Shown: piece by piece, positions 24,787 to 33,844 of the stretch | Position numbering within the stretch: the stretch's first letter is position 1 | Layout: the number at the start of each line of letters is the position of its first letter | From: Actinomycetes bacterium | Lineage (GTDB): Bacteria > Actinomycetota > Acidimicrobiia > Acidimicrobiales > Acidimicrobilacustridaceae | Assembly: GCA_029782145.1 (NCBI GenBank) | Contig: JAKOVH010000013.1 | Span: 186,001-250,000 of the forward strand | DNA length: 64,000 nucleotides | Direction: 5' to 3' | The notes under the pieces: model-generated | Seen by the model: the letters and a program-made list of their open reading frames with translations, nothing else | The model's database searches: none | Told to the model about the DNA's origin: nothing | Program-made: the position numbers and the translations under genes

Positions 24787-26259
24787 GTGCCCGAGACCGA
24801 GCCTGCCACGGTGAGCGAGCCCACGGCGGCGGCCGTCGACGACGTGGCCGGCGGCGCGGGTGGTCGGCGCGACGGCCACCGGCGCCCACCTCGCGCCGTG
24901 CGGGCCGCGGTGCTCCTGGTGCTCGTGCTGGTGGCGTGCGGCATCAACCTCGGGCACGTGTGGCGCTACGACGAGGTGTCGCCCATCGACGAGGCGCAGC
25001 ACCTCGACTCGCTGATCCGCATCCCCCGGGGCGACCTGATCGGCAGCGGCGAGCGCATGGGCCAGGAGACCCTGCGCATCGAGACCTGCCATCGCATCGA
25101 CTCGCCGTTCGACGCCGCCGTGCCGCCCTGCGAGCCGGGCGCGCCGCCCCTCGACGTCACCACCTTCCAGGAGGAGGGCTACAACACCGCCTACATCCAC
25201 CCGCCGACCTACTACTTCGTCGACGGGGTGCTGGCCCGGGTCGTCGACGCGGTGCTGCCGGGCGACCACGACCTGCTCACCACCGGTCGCCTGGCCGGGC
25301 TCATATGGGTCGTCGGCGGGGTGGTGTTCCTGTGGTTGCTGCTCGACGAGCTCGACGCCGGGCTGGTGGCCCGCTCGGCGCTGATCCTGCTGGCCGTGAC
25401 CGCACCCACCGTGCTGCACGGGAGCGCCACGGTGAACCCCGACGCCACCGCGCTCATGACCGGTGCGGCGGTGCTGTGGGCGGCCCTGCGGTGGGAGCGC
25501 GAGCGGGTCGGGGCGTGGCTGCCCCTCGCCCTCACCGCGCTGGCCGCCGCCACCAAGGTCACCAACCTGATGGGCGTGGCCGTGGTGCTGCTCTACCTCG
25601 TCCTGCGGGCGGTCTCCCGCTCGGGGCTCACCGACGAGCCCCGCTGGTGGACCTGGCGGGTGGCGCGAGCGCACCTGCTGGCCCCGGGGGGCACGGGCCG
25701 TCGGCTGCTGGCGATGGTGGCGGGCATGCTCGGCGTCGTCGTCACCGTGTCCTTCGCCTGGTTCATCGGCCAGAAGCTGCTCGAGGTGGCGCCGCCGTCG
25801 ACGGTGCCCATGGTCTACCGCTACCAGTTCGACCGCTTCCCGTTCACCGACATCGCGACGTCGTGGCACCAGACGATCAGCCCGTTCGTCGAGCGGTACG
25901 TGGCGCCGTTCCTGCGGACCCGCACGGTGCTCACCACCGCCGCCGTGGTCGACCTGCTGCTGGTCGCCGGGCCCGTGGCCGGCACGATCCTGGCCGGGCG
26001 CCGCACTCGCGAGCGCACCCTCGGAGTGGCGGCGCTGGTCGTCCTGCCCCTCGTGGGGCCCGTCCTGGCGCTGTTCAACGCGGTGGTGCAGGGCCTGTTC
26101 GTGGTGGTCCCCAGCCGCTACGGGCTGTCGATCGTCCCTGCCCTGCTCGGCGCGTCGGTGCCGGTGCTGCGCCGCCGGGTGCCGCTCGCCGTCGGGTGCG
26201 TGGTCGCGGCGGCCGCCCTGCTCGGCGTGGTGTCCGCCATCGCCTGGCCCGCCGCGTAG
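24787..26259 (+). CDS. Polytopic membrane protein, DUF2142/GT-C-like
   Basis: A 490-residue integral membrane protein. Seen: about 35 hydrophilic residues, a first helix, a long extracytoplasmic loop (residues ~60-150) with SPIDEAQHLDSLIRIPRGD, two Cys, and YIHPPTYYFVDGVLARVVDA, then about nine more helices. An acidic residue early in the first loop followed by HPPxYY is typical of GT-C and DUF2142 proteins. Likely a lipid-linked sugar transferase acting outside the membrane. It ends five bases before the convergent repeat-protein gene. Confidence 0.72.
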   Translation: MPETEPATVSEPTAAAVDDVAGGAGGRRDGHRRPPRAVRAAVLLVLVLVACGINLGHVWRYDEVSPIDEAQHLDSLIRIPRGDLIGSGERMGQETLRIETCHRIDSPFDAAVPPCEPGAPPLDVTTFQEEGYNTAYIHPPTYYFVDGVLARVVDAVLPGDHDLLTTGRLAGLIWVVGGVVFLWLLLDELDAGLVARSALILLAVTAPTVLHGSATVNPDATALMTGAAVLWAALRWERERVGAWLPLALTALAAATKVTNLMGVAVVLLYLVLRAVSRSGLTDEPRWWTWRVARAHLLAPGGTGRRLLAMVAGMLGVVVTVSFAWFIGQKLLEVAPPSTVPMVYRYQFDRFPFTDIATSWHQTISPFVERYVAPFLRTRTVLTTAAVVDLLLVAGPVAGTILAGRRTRERTLGVAALVVLPLVGPVLALFNAVVQGLFVVVPSRYGLSIVPALLGASVPVLRRRVPLAVGCVVAAAALLGVVSAIAWPAA

Positions 26260-26264
26260 GCGGC

Positions 26265-28934
26265 TCAGACCACGCCGCAGCCGATCACCGAGTTGCCCCC
26301 GGCGGTGCCGGGTTGGTTGATGCCGTAGGCGCACACGAACAGCGGCCCCCGTGCGGCCGGCAGGGTCGCCGAGAAGCCGTGCCGGTCACCGTTGCCCGGG
26401 TAGGCGGCGGCCACGTCGGGGCGGGAGCGGGCGGCGGTCAGGGGGTAGCCGGCGTTGCCCAGGTACACGTGCACCTGGATCGACTGGGCGCTCTCGGGGT
26501 CGAGGGCCCACCCCGCCACCGTCACCGTGCCGTCGGCGTTCCTGCGGACCGTGTCGAGCGATCCCACCGGGTCCACCGGCACGACGACGCGCCCGCAGCC
26601 GAGCAGGGAGTTGCCGCCGGCGCCGCGGTTGATGCCGTAGGCGCACACGGTGTTCACACCGCCCTGGGCCTTCACCCGCAGGCCGTACCCGTGGGCCGGC
26701 CCGTACCCGGGGAAGGCCGCCGCCACGTCGGCCCGCCGGCCGTTGGCGGTCGTGGCGCCGGCGAAGGCGCCGTTGACGTAGACGTGCACGTCGGTCGAGG
26801 CGGCGGTGTCGGGGTCGATGCTCCAGCCGGCGAGGTCGATCGTGCCGAGCGGGGCGGGCCGGGCGGCGTCGAGCGAGCCGAACGGGCTCCCGGACCGCAC
26901 GGTGACGGCTCGGCACCCGAGCAGCGGGTTGCCGCCGGGCCCGACGTTGATGGCGTAGGCGCACACCGTGTGGGTGCCGCCGGCCGCAGCCACGCTGAGG
27001 TCGAAGCCGTGCCGTGAGCCCCAACCGGGCACGGCGGCGGCCACGTCGGCCCGGGGCAGGTTGGCGGTCGTGGCCCCGGCGAAGGCACCGTCGACGTAGA
27101 GGTGCACGTCGATGGGCTGGTCGACGCCCGTGTCGGGGTCGAGCGTCCAGCCGGCGACGTGGATCCGCCCGGGCGGCGCGTCGGCCGCGTCGATGGCGCC
27201 GAGCGGCGTGCCGTAGGGGACGTCGACGTCGAGGGCGCCGGTGGCGTAGGACCGGCTGACGGTGCCGTCGGCGGAGCGCAGCACGAGGTAGGGCCAGTAG
27301 GTGCCCGGGGCGCTGCCCTTGGCGTTCCACGTGACCGAGTTGGTGCCCTGGGCGACGGCGACGCCGGAGGCCACGCGGGTGCCGTCGAAGCCGCCGCGGT
27401 CACGGTCGAGCCAGACCTCGGCGGTCGTGCCCGGCTGCCACGCCGCGTCCCGGAAGCTGAACGTGTAGGCAGGCGCGGCCCGGTCGTTGCGGGTGAGCTT
27501 CACGTCGTCGATGCGCCAGGTGCGCCCGCCCGGGTCCTCGTGCGGGTCGAAGCGGACGTAGCGGATGCGCTGGCTGGCCGGACCTCCCCACCCGATGGGG
27601 TTGGTCGAGGTCTCGTCCTCGGTCAGCGACGGCGGGTCGCTCTTGAGGTCGACGCTCACCGTCTGCCACCCGGGGGTCACGACGATGTCACGCCCGTCGT
27701 GCCACGAGATGCCACCCAGGCCGTTGTCGACGCCCCAGATCAGGCGCATCACCATGCCGCCGCCGGGGGCGTCGGCGAGGCCCATGGGCCCGTCGTAGGA
27801 GATGCGGAAGGTCAGCTTGTGCCACATCGTGGCGTCGACCACCCCGGCCGTCGGCAGGAAGAACTGGGGGTCGCCGTAGCTGCCCGCCGCGGTGCCGGTC
27901 ATCACCCCGCCACCGAACGACGGCACGAAGTTGGCCACGCTCGCGGCGTCGGTGCTCTGGGAGAAGTCCCAGGCGTCGCCGCGCACCGTGGTGGCGTAGT
28001 CGTCGCCGGTCGCCAGGCTCGGGGACAGCAGCTGGGGCTCCGGCCGGGGGGAGATCGTCAGCGGCGCGCTGTAGGCGCCGTCCTGGCCGCCGGAGCGGGT
28101 GAAGAAGCGGTACGTGCCCGGCGGGAAGGCGGCGGCGTTGAAGGCCACCGTGCCGCCCGGGCCGACGTTCGTGGCCACGCGGCCGGCCGAGCCCCCGGAG
28201 GCCGAGCTCGTGTCGTTGTTCGACGGGTCGGCGTCGGAGTCGCACCACACCTCGCTGCCGCTGCCCCCGGCGACGCTGACCGTCACCGGCGCCGTCGGCT
28301 GGTAGATCCGCAGCCAGTCGACCTTGGCCAGGAACGCCGAGGCGGTCGAGCCCGTGGGCGTGACCCGGATGCTGGTGATGGCCCCCGACCAGCCACCGGT
28401 GTTGTTCATCAGGTCGGGAGGCTGGGTCATGTCGAGGTCGTAGGTGTTCCACCCCGGCAGGAGGGTGAACGACCGCGCCGAGCCGCAGCTCGGCACCTGG
28501 CCCCAGCAGGTGAACCACGTGATGCCACCGGCCTGGGGAGCGCTGGCGCCCGACCACATCCGGAACGAGAGCCTCGAGTAGGTCGACGCCACGACCGGGA
28601 ACTGATCGCTGTCGCGCCCGTGCGGGATGCTGCCGAGGCTCCTGACCGGCTGGAAGAACCCGCCGGAGGTGGCGGCGAAGTTCAGCGTGCCGCCGGCCAC
28701 GTTCGGGAAGCCCAGCCCGTCGGTCGACGCCGGCTGGAGGTCCTCGGCGTTGGCGAAGTCGAACGGGTCGGCCAGGTTCTCCGAGGCCCAGTCGCGTGCC
28801 TCGGTGACCCGGGTGGTGCCGGGGGTGGCGGTGGGCAGCGCCCCCGCCGAGGCGGTGGCCGGGAACGACAGGACGGCGGCGGCGACCGCGAGGACGGCCA
28901 GCCCGGCGCCCCGGAGGCGCGGCAACGTGATCAC
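26265..28934 (-). CDS. Large secreted protein: two lectin-like domains and three surface repeats
   Basis: An 889-residue exported protein. Seen: a signal peptide ending near TASA (residue ~30); a beta-rich domain (residues ~45-215) with SFRMWSGA, GWNTYDLDMT and KVDWLRIY; a Ser/Gly-rich spacer; a second such domain (~310-490) with MWHKLTFRISYDG, GWQTVSVDLKSD and TWRIDDVKLTRND, both like carbohydrate-binding jelly rolls; a short domain; then three copies of the ~100-residue repeat. GTG 28934 has GAGGGG just upstream. No catalytic domain is recognised. It lies between the GT-C-like gene and the ABC exporter and probably sits on the cell surface, binding glycan. Confidence 0.75.
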   Translation of the reverse strand: MITLPRLRGAGLAVLAVAAAVLSFPATASAGALPTATPGTTRVTEARDWASENLADPFDFANAEDLQPASTDGLGFPNVAGGTLNFAATSGGFFQPVRSLGSIPHGRDSDQFPVVASTYSRLSFRMWSGASAPQAGGITWFTCWGQVPSCGSARSFTLLPGWNTYDLDMTQPPDLMNNTGGWSGAITSIRVTPTGSTASAFLAKVDWLRIYQPTAPVTVSVAGGSGSEVWCDSDADPSNNDTSSASGGSAGRVATNVGPGGTVAFNAAAFPPGTYRFFTRSGGQDGAYSAPLTISPRPEPQLLSPSLATGDDYATTVRGDAWDFSQSTDAASVANFVPSFGGGVMTGTAAGSYGDPQFFLPTAGVVDATMWHKLTFRISYDGPMGLADAPGGGMVMRLIWGVDNGLGGISWHDGRDIVVTPGWQTVSVDLKSDPPSLTEDETSTNPIGWGGPASQRIRYVRFDPHEDPGGRTWRIDDVKLTRNDRAAPAYTFSFRDAAWQPGTTAEVWLDRDRGGFDGTRVASGVAVAQGTNSVTWNAKGSAPGTYWPYLVLRSADGTVSRSYATGALDVDVPYGTPLGAIDAADAPPGRIHVAGWTLDPDTGVDQPIDVHLYVDGAFAGATTANLPRADVAAAVPGWGSRHGFDLSVAAAGGTHTVCAYAINVGPGGNPLLGCRAVTVRSGSPFGSLDAARPAPLGTIDLAGWSIDPDTAASTDVHVYVNGAFAGATTANGRRADVAAAFPGYGPAHGYGLRVKAQGGVNTVCAYGINRGAGGNSLLGCGRVVVPVDPVGSLDTVRRNADGTVTVAGWALDPESAQSIQVHVYLGNAGYPLTAARSRPDVAAAYPGNGDRHGFSATLPAARGPLFVCAYGINQPGTAGGNSVIGCGVV
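26268..27212 (-). repeat. Three tandem copies of the WAIDPD/HGF/VCAY repeat
   Basis: Read from the minus strand, copies begin near 27212, 26886 and 26572 and are 101-105 codons each, with AGWTLDPDT/AGWSIDPDT/AGWALDPES, VH-Y, R-x-DV, HGF or HGY, and the Cys pair. Confidence 0.86.
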
Positions 28935-29006
28935 GGCCCCTCATCGGCGCGTCGGGGCCCGCCCTTGAGCGGCCGGCATGCCCCCGGGGCCTCACGGGGC
29001 CGCTGC

Positions 29007-29012
29007 TAGGGT
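29007..29012 (+). promoter_or_regulatory. -10 element (TAGGGT) of the ABC exporter genes
   Basis: TAGGGT lies 57 bases before TTG 29070. Unlike the leaderless cases, AGGAG at 29056-29060 provides a ribosome site nine bases before the start. Confidence 0.45.
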
Positions 29013-29069
29013 TGTCCGGTTCGCGCCGAGCCGGCGAGGCCGCTGCCGGCCCGCCAGGAGACCCGTCAG

Positions 29070-29876
29070 TTGACCGCCGTCACCGAAATCTGGTCCTACC
29101 GGAACCTGATCTACAACCTTGCCCAGCGGGAGCTCCGGGCCCGGTACAAGAAGAGCATCCTCGGCTGGCTGTGGTCGCTCATCAACCCGGCCTCGATGCT
29201 GCTCATCTACACCGTGGTGTTCGGGACCTTCCTGAAGGGCTCGGCCCCCGACATGGGCAACGGCGACTCGGGGATCTTCGCGCTCTACCTGTTCGCCGGC
29301 CTCTACCTCTGGAACTTCTTCAACGGCACCGTCACGGGGGCCATCGCCGCCCTCCAGGCCGGGGGCCTGCTCAACAAGGTGTACTTCCCGCCGGCGTGCC
29401 CGGCGATCGCCAACACGCTCACCGTGCTGCTCCAGGCGTTCATCGAGGCCGGCATCCTGCTCGTGGTCATGATCGTCCTGGGCAACGTGGGCTGGACCCT
29501 CGTGCTGTTCCCGGTGCTGATCGTGATGGTGATGCTGTTCGCCCTCGGCTTCGGGTTGTTCCTCAGCATCTACAACATCTACTACCGCGACGTCGGCTAC
29601 CTGGTGGGCATCGCCATGAACGTGCTGTTCTACGCCACGCCCATCGTCTACCGGCTCGACCAGGTGCCCCAGACCCTCGGCGGGATCCCCATCCGCAGGA
29701 TCATCACCCTCAACCCCATCACCCAGTTCGTCGGGTGGTCGAGGGACGTCTTCTACCTCCTGCGGTGGCCCAGCCTGGCCTCGACCATCGGCCTGCTGGT
29801 GGTGTCGGTCGGCACCTTCCTGCTCGGCGCGGCCGTGTTCAACCGCAAGTCGCGCCTGATCACCGAGGAGCTCTAG
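29070..29876 (+). CDS. wzm: Polysaccharide ABC exporter permease
   Basis: A 268-residue ABC-2-type permease that would form the membrane channel exporting a lipid-linked polysaccharide. Seen: an N-terminal amphipathic segment (QRELRARYKKSILGWLWSLI, the family hallmark), then six hydrophobic segments, and TLNPITQFVGWSRDVFYL near the C-terminus as in Wzm/TagG proteins. The start is TTG 29070 with AGGAG nine bases upstream. The ATPase gene follows two bases after the stop. Confidence 0.92.
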   Translation: MTAVTEIWSYRNLIYNLAQRELRARYKKSILGWLWSLINPASMLLIYTVVFGTFLKGSAPDMGNGDSGIFALYLFAGLYLWNFFNGTVTGAIAALQAGGLLNKVYFPPACPAIANTLTVLLQAFIEAGILLVVMIVLGNVGWTLVLFPVLIVMVMLFALGFGLFLSIYNIYYRDVGYLVGIAMNVLFYATPIVYRLDQVPQTLGGIPIRRIITLNPITQFVGWSRDVFYLLRWPSLASTIGLLVVSVGTFLLGAAVFNRKSRLITEEL

Positions 29877-29878
29877 CG

Positions 29879-31102
29879 GTGGGCGTGATCGACGTCGAGC
29901 ACGTCTCCAAGCGGTTCAAGCTCTACAAGGACCGGCCCGGCAGCCTCAAGGAGATGGTCACCAAGTTCGGGCGCAAGCGCTACGAGGAGTTCTGGTCGCT
30001 GCGCGACGTGAGCGTCGAGGTCGAGGCGGGCACGGTCTACGGACTGATCGGCCACAACGGCTGCGGCAAGTCCACCCTGTTGCGGATGATGGCCGGCATC
30101 TACAAGCCGACCGAGGGCACGGTGCGCACCGAGGGTCGGATCTCGGCGCTGTTGGAGCTGGGTGCCGGCTTCCATCCGGAGCTCACCGGCCGCGAGAACG
30201 TCTACCTCAACGCGTCGATCCTGGGGCTCACCCGCAAGGAGACCGACCTCCTCTTCGACGACATCGTGGCCTTCTCGGGACTCGAGCAGTTCATCGACTC
30301 GCCGGTGAAGCACTACTCGAGCGGCATGTTCGTGCGCCTCGGGTTCTCGGTGTCGGTGCACGTCGACCCCCAGATCCTGTTGATCGACGAGGTCATCGCC
30401 GTCGGCGACGAGGAGTTCCAGCGGCGGTGCTTCGAGCACCTGGCCAGCCTGCGCAACCGCGGGGTCACCATCGTGCTGGTCACCCACTCCATGCCGCTGG
30501 TGCAGACCATGTGCGACCAGGCCACCTGGATGGACCACGGCGTGGTCCAGGCCAGCGGGCCGTCGCTCGACGTGGTGGGGGAGTACCTGGCCCAGGTCAA
30601 CCGCCAGGAGGGCGAGGCCAGCGAGGCGGCCGCGGCGGCCGCCGCCGAGGCCCGGGTCGAGAAGACCGGCGCGCCGCTCACCGTCGAGGGCGTCGAGTTC
30701 ATCGACGCCGAGGGGCGCCTCACCCAGTTCGGCCTCACCGGCGAGCCGCTCACCGTGCGCATCCACTGGCGGGCCAACGTCGACGTCGAGTGGCCCATCT
30801 TGTCGTTCGCCGTCGACTCCGAGAGCGGCCAGCACCTGTCGACGGCGGGCATGCAGGGCCGCGTCGAGGGGCTCGGGCCGTTCCGGGGCGCCGGCACCGT
30901 CGACTACCGGATCGACCGGCTGCCGCTCGCCCCCGGCAGCTACCTGCTGAACGTGGCGGCCCACGACCCGCGCGGCGTGACGGTGGTCGACCGGCTCGAC
31001 CGGGCGGTGTCGTTGTGGGTCCGTCCCGGGCACCGCCTCGTCCCCGGCATCCTCGACCTCGGTGGCACCTGGGGCGTCCCCGAAGGGGTCGCGGCGCGAT
31101 GA
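29879..31102 (+). CDS. wzt: Polysaccharide ABC exporter ATPase with C-terminal glycan-binding domain
   Basis: A 407-residue ATPase partner of the permease. Seen: Walker A GHNGCGKST, the Wzt-type LLELGAGFHPELTGRENVYL, the signature YSSGM, Walker B ILLIDEVIAVGD and the switch His in LVTHSM. After an Ala/Glu-rich linker (~250-270) comes a beta-sandwich Wzt-C domain (PLTVRIHWRANVDVEWPILS, GPFRGAGTVDYRID) that in characterised Wzt proteins recognises the modified end of the glycan. This suggests a chain-end signal, perhaps made by the methyltransferase at 18120. GTG 29879 or 29885 could start. The stop overlaps the next gene (ATGA). Confidence 0.93.
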   Translation: MGVIDVEHVSKRFKLYKDRPGSLKEMVTKFGRKRYEEFWSLRDVSVEVEAGTVYGLIGHNGCGKSTLLRMMAGIYKPTEGTVRTEGRISALLELGAGFHPELTGRENVYLNASILGLTRKETDLLFDDIVAFSGLEQFIDSPVKHYSSGMFVRLGFSVSVHVDPQILLIDEVIAVGDEEFQRRCFEHLASLRNRGVTIVLVTHSMPLVQTMCDQATWMDHGVVQASGPSLDVVGEYLAQVNRQEGEASEAAAAAAAEARVEKTGAPLTVEGVEFIDAEGRLTQFGLTGEPLTVRIHWRANVDVEWPILSFAVDSESGQHLSTAGMQGRVEGLGPFRGAGTVDYRIDRLPLAPGSYLLNVAAHDPRGVTVVDRLDRAVSLWVRPGHRLVPGILDLGGTWGVPEGVAAR

Positions 31103-33441
31103 CCGCGGCCACGACCGCCCCCTCCGTGGCGGTCGTGACGGCAGCAGGCCCGGGCGGGCTGCGGGAGCTCGCCGTGCTCGCCGCGTCGGTCGCCGAGCAC
31201 CTCCTCGGCGCGCCGGTGCTGGCCGTGGCGCCCACCGCGTCGACGCCGGTGCCGGGGGTGGAGCTGCTCGACGTCGAGGCGCTCGGCGCGGGCGACCTGA
31301 GCGCCGCCGAGGTGCACCGCCGTGCCGCGTTCTCCCGACCCGACGAGCTGCTCGCCTCGCTGAAGCCGTCGCTGCTGGCGCTCGCCCTCGCCCGCGGGCA
31401 CGACGTCGCCCTGTGGCTCGACCCGGCGGTGGAGGTGCACGGCGACCTCTCACCGCTGATCACGCTGGCCGTCGAGCGGGGCACCGCCCTGGTGCCCACC
31501 ACCACCGAGCCGGCGCCGGCCGACGGGCTCCGGCTCGACGACGCGTCGCTGCTCACCAGCGGCCTGGTCGCGCCCGCGGTCGTCGCCGTGGCCGCCCCCG
31601 GCCGGCCACTGCTCGCCTGGTGGGCTCGCCGGGCCCGCCGCGACTGCCTGCTCGACCCGCCGGCCGGCCTGCTGCTCGACCACCGCTGGCTCGAGGCCGC
31701 GCTCGTGCTGTTCGCCGCCGGCCTGCTCGACGACCGCACCGTCGGGGTCAGCTACGCCAACCTCCACGAGCGCGAGCTGCGGATCGGGCCCGGCGACGGC
31801 TACCTGGTCGACAGGTCGCCGCTGCGCCTCTTCGACTTCTCCGGCTTCGACCCGGCCCGGCCCTGGCTGCTGTCGGTCCACCAGGGCGACACGCCCCGCG
31901 TGCTGCTGTCGGCGAACCCGGCGCTCGAGCGGTTGGCGCACGAGCGGGCCGACCGGCTCGCCGGGGCGGCGACGCCGGAGGAGCGACCGTGGCCGTTCGC
32001 CCGCTCCGCCTCGGGCCGCCCGATCGACGACGGCCAGCGCCACCTGTTCCGCCGTGAGCTGCTGGCTGCCGAGGCCGAGGGCGCCGACGCCCCGCCCGAC
32101 CCGTTCGACCCCGAGCAGGCCGGGGCGTGGGAGCGGTGGTGGGCCGAGCCGGTCGGTGGCACGGCCGAGCACCCCCGCAACCGGTGGGGCGAGATGCTGC
32201 TGGCCGAACGGGTCGACCTGCGGGTGTCCTTCGCCGACGCGGACGGGGCGGCGGCCGCGCGGTTCTACGAGTGGACCCGAAACGAGGGTGTCGCCGAGGG
32301 CGCGGTGCCCGCGGCGTTCGCGCCCGAGGGGGTCGGGCCACGGCACAGGCCGGCGGCCCTGCCGGGAGCGAACGTGGTGGGCTTCCTCGGCATCGACCGG
32401 GGGGTGGGGCAGGCCGCTCGCGCGCTGGCCGACGCGGTGGCGGCCGCGGGCCATCCGCTGCACCGCCTCGACCTGCCGGATCCCGGGCTGCCCCCGGGCC
32501 GTCGGGCCCTCTCGGTCGAGCCCGGCCCCTACGACGTCAACCTCCTCTCGGTCAACCCCAACGAGGTCGTGCTGCTCGCCCGCAGCGCAGCGCACCGGCC
32601 CATCCTCGACGGGCGGGCCAACGTGGGGCTGTGGTTCTGGGAGGTCGACCGCCTGCCCGACTTCATGCGCCCGGCCTTCGACGTCGTCGACGAGGTGTGG
32701 GTCGCCAGCCGCTTCAACGCCGAGCTGTTCCAGGCCTGGACCGACGTGCCCGTCGAGGTGTTCCCCCATCCCGTCGAGCCGGCCCGGCCCACCGAGCTCA
32801 CCCGCGACGACCTGGGCCTGCCGCCGGGGTTCCTCTTCGGGTTCTTCTTCGACCACCTGTCGCTGCTCGAGCGCAAGAACCCGGTGGGCCTGGTGCGGGC
32901 CTACACCCGGGCGTTCTCCCCGGGCGACGGCGCCGTGCTCGTGCTCAAGTCGATCAACGGCGAGCGGCGGCCGACCGACGTCGAGCGCCTGCGCCTCGCC
33001 ATCGGCGACCGACCCGACATCGTGGTCGTCGACCGCCACCTGTCGGGCGTCGAGATGCGGGCGATGTACGCGCACGTCGACGCCTACGTCTCGCTCCACC
33101 GGGCGGAGGGCTTCGGGCAGACGATGGCCGACGCCATGGCCCACGCCAAGCCGGTGATCGCCACCGGCTTCTCGGCCAACCTCGACTACATGCACGCCGA
33201 CAACGCCTACCTGGTGTCGTGGCGCCCGGTGGAGGTGGGCGGCGGCTCGTGGCCCTACCCGGCCGACGCCACCTGGGCCGAACCCGACCTCGACGAGGCG
33301 GCGGCGTGGATGCGCCACGTGTTCGAGCACCCCGACGACGCGGCCGCCAAGGGGCAGCGGGCCCGGCGCGACATCCTCGAGCGCCACAGCCTGGCCCGGG
33401 CGGCTGCGTTCGTCGAGCGACGACTCCAGAGGTGGTGGTGA
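31099..33441 (+). CDS. Two-domain glycosyltransferase (GT-A-like plus GT4)
   Basis: A 780-residue protein with two transferase-like parts. Seen: residues ~1-290 resemble a nucleotide-sugar transferase fold with FSRPDELLASLKPSLLALAL and VALWLDPAVEVHGDLSPL (a DxD-like metal site is only approximate). A linker of about 120 residues leads to a GT4 domain (~420-780) with VGFLGIDRGVGQAARALADA, ANVGLWFWEVDRLPDFM, FFFDHLSLLERKNPVGLVRA and HRAEGFGQTMADAMAHAKPV (E-x7-D variant). Coupled to wzt. It may add two sugars or act on the chain end before export. Confidence 0.8.
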   Translation: MTAATTAPSVAVVTAAGPGGLRELAVLAASVAEHLLGAPVLAVAPTASTPVPGVELLDVEALGAGDLSAAEVHRRAAFSRPDELLASLKPSLLALALARGHDVALWLDPAVEVHGDLSPLITLAVERGTALVPTTTEPAPADGLRLDDASLLTSGLVAPAVVAVAAPGRPLLAWWARRARRDCLLDPPAGLLLDHRWLEAALVLFAAGLLDDRTVGVSYANLHERELRIGPGDGYLVDRSPLRLFDFSGFDPARPWLLSVHQGDTPRVLLSANPALERLAHERADRLAGAATPEERPWPFARSASGRPIDDGQRHLFRRELLAAEAEGADAPPDPFDPEQAGAWERWWAEPVGGTAEHPRNRWGEMLLAERVDLRVSFADADGAAAARFYEWTRNEGVAEGAVPAAFAPEGVGPRHRPAALPGANVVGFLGIDRGVGQAARALADAVAAAGHPLHRLDLPDPGLPPGRRALSVEPGPYDVNLLSVNPNEVVLLARSAAHRPILDGRANVGLWFWEVDRLPDFMRPAFDVVDEVWVASRFNAELFQAWTDVPVEVFPHPVEPARPTELTRDDLGLPPGFLFGFFFDHLSLLERKNPVGLVRAYTRAFSPGDGAVLVLKSINGERRPTDVERLRLAIGDRPDIVVVDRHLSGVEMRAMYAHVDAYVSLHRAEGFGQTMADAMAHAKPVIATGFSANLDYMHADNAYLVSWRPVEVGGGSWPYPADATWAEPDLDEAAAWMRHVFEHPDDAAAKGQRARRDILERHSLARAAAFVERRLQRWW

Positions 33442-33809
33442 TGGCCGAACGGATCGCCGACGTGCGCCGCAAGCTGCACGAGGCGCTCGACGCGCTGGCC
33501 CGCAGCGACGAGGTGGTGGCCCGGCTGCGGGCCGACCTCGAGGCCTCCGGGCGTCGCCTGGCCGAGGAAGCGGCCCGGCGGCGCGCCGCGGAAGCGCGCC
33601 TGGCCCAGGCCGAGGCTCGCCTCGCCGAGGGGCCGGCCGGCTCCCACGGTGAGCTGGGCGGCCGGGCGGCGGCCGGCGCCCTCGTGCGCCACGCCGGCGC
33701 CGACCTCGCCGGTGCCGCCGGGCTCGCCGTGCGGGCGGTGTGGCACCGCCTGCCCGAGCCGGTGCGGGCCCGCATCTGGGCGGTGCGCCAGCGCCTCGGC
33801 CGCGGCTAG
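33441..33809 (+). CDS. Small coiled-coil protein
   Basis: A 122-residue protein that begins on the last base of the upstream stop (TGATG). Seen: heptad-rich Arg/Glu/Ala/Leu sequence over residues ~3-70 (VRRKLHEALDALARSDEVVA), then a Gly/Ala-rich segment and a basic C-terminus (HRLPEPVRARIWAVRQRLGR). No signal peptide. Unknown function. Its coupling to the exporter and glycosyltransferase suggests a chain-length ruler or scaffold, as coiled coils do in other ABC-exported polymers, but this is inference. Confidence 0.65.
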   Translation: MAERIADVRRKLHEALDALARSDEVVARLRADLEASGRRLAEEAARRRAAEARLAQAEARLAEGPAGSHGELGGRAAAGALVRHAGADLAGAAGLAVRAVWHRLPEPVRARIWAVRQRLGRG

Positions 33810-33844
33810 GGGCGAGCCGCGTCGGCGGCCACCTGGCGTGGCCC

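Noticed and set aside
27102..29009. 635-codon open frame on the plus strand opposite the third repeat protein
   Set aside because: Shadow of the minus-strand gene, which has a signal peptide and clear repeats.
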